Positions 59,887-64,000 of a stretch of 64,000 nucleotides of DNA are shown piece by piece. The position numbers and the translations under genes were made by a program. The stretch lies in the NCBI RefSeq assembly GCF_050589705.1, contig NZ_JBNGOT010000003.1:393410-457409 (forward strand). The letters run 5' to 3'. The first letter of the stretch is position 1. Every line of letters starts with the position of its first letter. The notes under the pieces were generated by a model, which was given only the letters and a program-made list of their open reading frames with translations, was not told the DNA's origin and ran no database searches. This DNA is from Sunxiuqinia rutila. GTDB lineage: Bacteria > Bacteroidota > Bacteroidia > Bacteroidales > Prolixibacteraceae.

Positions 59887-60416
59887 TAGGTTGATCTCCA
59901 AAAATATGAATGTTCGTTAATCCAGGTATCTTGTGCCTTCATTACCTGTTCGATGATATCACGGGCACAGCCTTCTCCCCCTTTCTTATCCGAAATATAA
60001 GAAGAAATTTCCTTTATTTCGCTGACAGCATCCAAGGGACAAACAGCCACACCAACGGCTTGCATGACCTCGTAATCGACCAGGTCATCGCCCATGTAGA
60101 GCACGTCTTCCATGGTAACACCTGTTTTTTCAATAAAATCATGGAGGCATTTCATTTTGTCGCGCACGCCCATGTAGATGTGCTCCACTCCGAGGTTCTC
60201 GTAACGTGTTTGAACCAATTCCAGATTTCCTCCGGTTATGATTCCCACCTGGTACCCCATGTTCAATGCATTTCGAATGGCATAGCCATCCTTTACGTTA
60301 GCCGTCCGAACAGGAACTCCTTGCTCGTTCAGGGGCATGGTATCCAACGATAGCACGCCATCAATATCAAAAATAAGTGCTTTAACTTGCTTCAGTTTAT
60401 CTTTAAAAAACACCAT
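59886..60416 (-). CDS. kdsC: 3-deoxy-D-manno-octulosonate-8-phosphate phosphatase KdsC
   Basis: 176 residues from ATG 60416 (MVFFKDKLKQVKALIFDIDG); the longer frame to 60533 overlaps the previous gene by 113 bases. It is a C0-type HAD phosphatase with the nucleophile motif FDIDG (Asp17, Asp19), IITGG, and YMGDDLVDYEVM as motif IV; it lacks a cap domain, as KdsC does. It makes Kdo for lipopolysaccharide inner core. Four bases separate it from the DUF2520 stop. Confidence 0.93.
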   Translation of the reverse strand: MVFFKDKLKQVKALIFDIDGVLSLDTMPLNEQGVPVRTANVKDGYAIRNALNMGYQVGIITGGNLELVQTRYENLGVEHIYMGVRDKMKCLHDFIEKTGVTMEDVLYMGDDLVDYEVMQAVGVAVCPLDAVSEIKEISSYISDKKGGEGCARDIIEQVMKAQDTWINEHSYFWRST

Positions 60417-60420
60417 GGTA

Positions 60421-61191
60421 TTAGTTGCTATTTTTAGTTTTATAAATGCTTTCAGAGACAAAGCTATAGATTTTCTGTAATTCGGGCTTGTCAGCCAATA
60501 ATTGCAGGTGTTTATTGATGATTGTTTCATCAAACCTCACAGCTGGGCCAGTTTGCGCATCGCTGGGCTTCAAGTCTTTTACTTTTAGGGCTGTTTCAAG
60601 AATCAAGGGTTGCAATAATTCAAAATCCATTCCCCTTTCTTCTAAAAGACTGTCCCCCAGATGATAAAAATGATTCACAAAGTTACAGGTGAAAACAGCT
60701 GCCAAATGCAGAACTTTCCGTTCTTCGGAATTAATGGATCGTACCGTTTCTGATAAACGACCAGCCAGTTTATGCAGCTCGTCATAAAATGTCGCAGTGC
60801 TGGCTTCCAAACAAATCGGGATACTTGTAAAGTCGACATCCCGCTTTTTAGAAAATGTTTGAAGGGGATAAAAAACACCGTACTCGCCAACATAAGAAGC
60901 CAGCAATTTCATCGGAACACTTCCAGCAGTATGTACCACCCAGGCGTGGTGTCTGAGCTGGTCCAAAACCTGTTCCAATGCATCATCTTTTACTGAAACA
61001 ATAATTAAATCTGTCTCTTCCAGCTGAGCCAAATCGATGGTGTACCGACAATCTAAAACAGTGGCTAAGGTTTGGGCTGAACTTTGGGTTCGGCTATAGA
61101 CCTGGTTTATATGGAGTCCGGCCTGTTTTAGTGCTTTACCCAGTTGGGTGGCTAAGTTTCCGGCTCCTACCAAACTTATATTTCTAATCAT
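60421..61191 (-). CDS. Rossmann-like and DUF2520 domain protein
   Basis: A 256-residue protein with an N-terminal NAD(P)-binding domain (ISLVGAGNLATQLGKALKQAG, about 1-110) and a C-terminal DUF2520 helical domain (SEERKVLHLAAVFTCNFVNHFYHLG, about 130-256). It resembles F420-NADP reductase/ketopantoate-reductase-like dehydrogenases. Its substrate is not established. It is the first gene of the operon with kdsC and maf. Confidence 0.92.
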   Translation of the reverse strand: MIRNISLVGAGNLATQLGKALKQAGLHINQVYSRTQSSAQTLATVLDCRYTIDLAQLEETDLIIVSVKDDALEQVLDQLRHHAWVVHTAGSVPMKLLASYVGEYGVFYPLQTFSKKRDVDFTSIPICLEASTATFYDELHKLAGRLSETVRSINSEERKVLHLAAVFTCNFVNHFYHLGDSLLEERGMDFELLQPLILETALKVKDLKPSDAQTGPAVRFDETIINKHLQLLADKPELQKIYSFVSESIYKTKNSN

Positions 61192-61227
61192 AGTTACTTC
61201 AATTCTGAATTATCAAAGTAACAAAAA

Positions 61228-61246
61228 AACCGGCTAAAAACCGGTT
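61228..61246 (-). terminator. Terminator after the superoxide dismutase gene
   Basis: A 6-bp stem (AACCGG/CCGGTT) with a 7-base loop and a run of seven Ts on the minus strand, directly after the stop. Confidence 0.75.
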
Positions 61247-61247
61247 A

Positions 61248-61961
61248 TTATAAGGAGTTTTGGTAGCGTCTGCCCACCTCGTCCCAATTAATGATATTCC
61301 AGAAGTTCCCGACATAGTCGCCCCGGCGATTTTGATAATTTAAGTAATAGGCATGTTCCCAAACGTCAAGAGCCAATAGCGGTGTACCTTGTTTTTCCAC
61401 TACATTCATCAAGGGGTTATCCTGATTGGCTGTGGAGGAAACAAATAATTTACCATTGGCGCCCAATGAAAGCCAGGCCCATCCACTTCCAAACTGCGTT
61501 TTTGCCGCTCCTTCAAATTGCTCTTTAAATGCTTCAACCGAGCCAAAGTCAGCCTCGATGGCAGCCTTAAGCTGATTATCCATGGTTGTTTTGTTCGGAC
61601 TCATGTTTTCCCAAAAGAGTTGGTGATTGTAAAAGCCACCACCATTGTTCCGGACAGCCTCACCGTGTTGATCAATTTTTGCAAAAATTGATGGCATTGG
61701 TGTTTGCTCCAGTTTTGTGCCTTCAATGGCTTTCATGAACTTAGCAAAATAGCCTCGGTGATGCTTGTCGTAATGCAACTCCATGGTTTGTGCATCAATG
61801 TTTGGTTCAAGGGCATCGTAAGCATAAGGAAGATCAGGAAACTGATGTCCGCTGAAAACTTCTTTTTTACTTTCACTACCGCAAGCCACCAAACCTGAAC
61901 CGATAATGGGGGCTGCCACGGCCATTTTTCCAACTAGATTGATAAAATTTCTTCTTTCCAT
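61248..61961 (-). CDS. Exported Fe/Mn superoxide dismutase
   Basis: A 237-residue enzyme. After a 35-40 residue N-terminal extension comes a full Fe/Mn-SOD domain (FPDLPYAYDALEPNIDAQTMELHYDKHH). Metal ligands are His63, His113 (FYNHQLFW), Asp199 and His203 (ALDVWEHAYYL). GGGFYNHQLFW and FGSGWAWL are standard. The extension reads MERRNFINLVGKMAVAAPIIGSGLVACG: a Tat-like twin Arg and a lipobox ending at Cys27, so this SOD is probably a lipoprotein in the periplasm or envelope and not cytoplasmic. It is monocistronic. Confidence 0.93.
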   Translation of the reverse strand: MERRNFINLVGKMAVAAPIIGSGLVACGSESKKEVFSGHQFPDLPYAYDALEPNIDAQTMELHYDKHHRGYFAKFMKAIEGTKLEQTPMPSIFAKIDQHGEAVRNNGGGFYNHQLFWENMSPNKTTMDNQLKAAIEADFGSVEAFKEQFEGAAKTQFGSGWAWLSLGANGKLFVSSTANQDNPLMNVVEKQGTPLLALDVWEHAYYLNYQNRRGDYVGNFWNIINWDEVGRRYQNSL

Positions 61962-61993
61962 ACGTTCTTTTTTCTACTTTTTTTAAACATAAC

Positions 61994-62039
61994 AGCAGAA
62001 AGAAAAGAATGTTTTCATTTTAATATGAAGCTTTCTGCT
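61994..62039. promoter_or_regulatory. 9-bp inverted repeat upstream of the SOD gene
   Basis: AGCAGAAAG at 61994-62002 is repeated inverted as CTTTCTGCT at 62031-62039 with a 28-base spacer, 33 bases upstream of the SOD start. It could be a regulator operator, or part of the terminator of the O-antigen ligase-like gene upstream. Confidence 0.35.
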
Positions 62040-62120
62040 AAATTAAAATTGAAAAGAAACAAGCAGTGATCGAATACTTTAGGCACAAAGCATGGACATC
62101 ATCAAGCAAAAGCTATTTCG

Positions 62121-63683
62121 TTATTGTTCGTTGTTTACCCCTCGAATAAAAAGACAATAGAAAAAGGCAAAGAAGCTACTTCCAACGTGCGTTTCAAAAT
62201 TGGAGTCGCCAAAGTTTGCAATAGCCATACTAATCAGAAATAAAAGAAAGAACGGATTTCGATAGGTTCCAGTCCAAATTACCGGATAGGCAATTGCGAA
62301 TAAAATCCAAAGACATCCGATAAGTCCAAACTTCACCATATAATTCAAGTATTGGTTGTGTGCATCCGCAAAACGATCAGGATCCATCTGCGCTTTATTC
62401 TCAAGGTAGGCCGTATGGTAGGCTTCTTTCCAGTTTCCGGTTCCCACTCCAAGCCAAAAATGATCCTTAATAATAGTCAATGCAGCTTTGGTATATTCCA
62501 TGCGCTGTGCCAATGATTTATGATCGGCATAACCCGTTTTAAAATACGTATCCAACTCCCAAATGCTGGTATACACTCTGGGATAAAGGGACAATCCCCG
62601 TTTGGCCAAAAGATAATTACTCACTCCGGCTTCTATGTTCTCAATATCCTTTTTGCTAAGCGAAGTCACCCCTGCAGCATCCTTGCGCAGATTTTTAGAA
62701 GTTAAATACCGAACCAAGGTGTACTTGACCTCGTAGCCATTCACATCTTTCTCTCCATATTTCAACCGAGCACGAGCATCCCAGGCTTCCTGCATCTCCT
62801 GTTCATTCCAATACAGGCCAACATAGTGTCCATTCTCCAACTGCTGGTCATCGAAATCATGCCGATAAGGGTTTCCTTGTGCAGTCAGGCTATCCAGTTC
62901 AGCATAGTTAACCAAATCAACCGTATAAAACCGGTCAACCGCATAATACATATAGCCGAACGGAATTAGCAAGATCAGGACAACTGAAGCCAAGGCCAGA
63001 AAACGAACCAATCGCGTCTTCATTTCAGCAATCACTATAAACAAGCCAACGATAGCTGTTCCCATAAAAGTAAGTAAGCCCGTAAAAGATTGGTGCCACA
63101 CCAAGAAAAGCAACAGAGATATAATTAAACTGATAGCGGCAAGTTTTAAACCTCTCTTAAACATTGACCAATGCCGGTAAAGAAAAACCGAGATGATAAC
63201 CATGGCAAATACCACTTGAAAACTGAAACGAATATGATGAATGAAACCAAACTCCTGCGCCTTTAGCACAGACAACTCATCTTGTAAGTAAAAGTTAACG
63301 ACAGTTATTAAGGCCGAAGCAGAAACCGCGCCAACAAAAAGCCTTAACAGGTTGTTCAACTGCCTCAATTTAATGGAACACCCGTTTATAAAAGCTAAAG
63401 GAATGATCAGGTAAGCAATATTCTTTTGCAAATCGTAAAAAGCCCACTTCGAATCGGTGGAAAAGAAGCTTCCGATAAGATAAACCAGGTAAATACTGCT
63501 GAAAAAAAGTAAGGATTTATTTTGACTGAATCGCTTTGCGACAGAACCATTTTCTCGTGACCAAAAAGAAACCAGCAACAATAAGACACCAGCAATGGAG
63601 ATAAGTGCCTCGGAAAAGGGTAATGCGACCACAAAAAGTGCAAGCACTCCGTAAAACCAGTTGATATCTTTCAATTGAATCAT
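62121..63683 (-). CDS. O-antigen ligase/polymerase-like membrane protein
   Basis: A 520-residue inner-membrane protein with about ten to twelve hydrophobic helices, grouped before residue about 235 and after about 440, around a large periplasmic loop. The Wzy_C/O-antigen-ligase signature is in and after that loop (HFWLGVGTGNWKEAY, FADAHNQYLNYMVKFGLIGC, where the His of AHNQYL is typical). Such proteins join O-antigen, or polymerise or ligate other surface sugars. The gene is alone; no glycosyltransferase cluster follows in the window. A TACTTTTG -7 element at 63692-63699 lies only 8 bases before the ATG. Confidence 0.88.
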   Translation of the reverse strand: MIQLKDINWFYGVLALFVVALPFSEALISIAGVLLLLVSFWSRENGSVAKRFSQNKSLLFFSSIYLVYLIGSFFSTDSKWAFYDLQKNIAYLIIPLAFINGCSIKLRQLNNLLRLFVGAVSASALITVVNFYLQDELSVLKAQEFGFIHHIRFSFQVVFAMVIISVFLYRHWSMFKRGLKLAAISLIISLLLFLVWHQSFTGLLTFMGTAIVGLFIVIAEMKTRLVRFLALASVVLILLIPFGYMYYAVDRFYTVDLVNYAELDSLTAQGNPYRHDFDDQQLENGHYVGLYWNEQEMQEAWDARARLKYGEKDVNGYEVKYTLVRYLTSKNLRKDAAGVTSLSKKDIENIEAGVSNYLLAKRGLSLYPRVYTSIWELDTYFKTGYADHKSLAQRMEYTKAALTIIKDHFWLGVGTGNWKEAYHTAYLENKAQMDPDRFADAHNQYLNYMVKFGLIGCLWILFAIAYPVIWTGTYRNPFFLLFLISMAIANFGDSNFETHVGSSFFAFFYCLFIRGVNNEQ

Positions 63684-63748
63684 TCAGGTACCAAAAGTAT
63701 AAAACTTAAGTTTGATTGCCCTAAAAATTATCCAACCTCCTTAAAATA

Positions 63749-63782
63749 AAAAACCCGTTGCTCCGAGGAACAACGGGTTTAA
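63749..63782 (-). terminator. rRNA operon terminator
   Basis: A perfect 10-bp stem (AAACCCGTTG/CAACGGGTTT) with a 10-base loop and T-rich tail on the minus strand, just after the 5S rRNA gene. Confidence 0.9.
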
Positions 63783-63788
63783 AAAGAA

Positions 63789-63896
<108 letters not shown>

Positions 63897-64000
63897 ATTC
63901 TTGCTTTGCTTACTACTTCAATCTAATCTTGAAGCGTACTCAACACTTAAATACGTTTAACATACCGGGAAAAAATGTAAATTAACCTAAAACCTTAAAA

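Noticed and set aside
63897..64000. 23S rRNA 3' end or tRNA at the right edge
   Set aside because: The last 104 bases are AT-rich spacer with no conserved 23S helix or tRNA fold; the 23S gene is expected outside the window.

Overview
The window looks like chromosomal DNA from a member of the Bacteroidota, most likely an environmental Marinilabiliales/Bacteroidales relative. The evidence is a SusC/SusD pair with an ECF sigma/FecR regulator, an S46 dipeptidyl-peptidase, a GldF-GldG type protein, lipobox-bearing exported enzymes, few Shine-Dalgarno sequences, and several TAnnTTTG promoter -7 elements. The exact taxon is inference. No insertion sequence, prophage, CRISPR array, integrase or tRNA was seen.

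Layout. (1) 1-13815, minus strand: one polysaccharide utilisation locus. In transcription order it holds an ECF sigma factor, a FecR anti-sigma, a SusC receptor, a SusD lipoprotein, a GH16 endo-beta-glucanase, a two-module esterase, a GH31 glycosidase, a GH28 polygalacturonase-like enzyme and a GH3 beta-glucosidase that runs off the left edge. Hairpins separate regulator from susC, susD from GH16, and sit between later genes. (2) 14136-17607, plus: [FeFe]-hydrogenase maturation genes (TM1266-like regulator, hydG, a small Lys/Cys-rich secreted protein, hydF); hydE and the hydrogenase are not in the window. (3) 17939-24130, plus: an esterase and an EEP-family phosphohydrolase, a FAD oxidoreductase, a sodium:amino-acid symporter and a GH20 hexosaminidase, followed by a degenerate nine-copy 21-bp tandem repeat. 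(4) 24502-32147, minus: FAA hydrolase, DEDDh exonuclease, dnaN, a fused GldF-GldG protein, and the envelope operon surE / small membrane protein / lpxB. (5) 32272-40769, plus: a VOC protein, a ROK regulator, a GshF-like ATP-grasp ligase, glutamate-cysteine ligase and a heterodimeric ABC exporter. The last four genes read as one thiol or gamma-glutamyl-peptide synthesis and export cassette and are the best candidate for an undescribed system here. (6) 40775-47451: DMT exporter, class I amidotransferase, asnB, NhaD-like antiporter, ychF. (7) 47706-49253, plus: ECF sigma, putative anti-sigma and Spy/CpxP-like periplasmic protein, a compact envelope-stress module. (8) 49287-63683: hutH, hisS, a DUF4870 protein, ADP-forming acetate-CoA ligase, a tandem Usp protein, an orphan beta-barrel protein, an S46 DPP11-type peptidase, the DUF2520/kdsC/maf operon, an exported superoxide dismutase and an O-antigen ligase-like protein. 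(9) 63789-63896, minus: a 5S rRNA gene with its terminator, the end of an rRNA operon whose 23S gene should lie just beyond the right edge.

Taken together the genes suggest a polysaccharide-degrading Gram-negative cell. It probably makes or uses [FeFe] hydrogenase, may conserve energy through ADP-forming acetyl-CoA synthetase, and carries defences against oxygen (exported superoxide dismutase, probable thiol synthesis). Start codons were moved inward from the longest reading frame where signal peptide, ribosome binding site, promoter or gene-overlap evidence favoured it.
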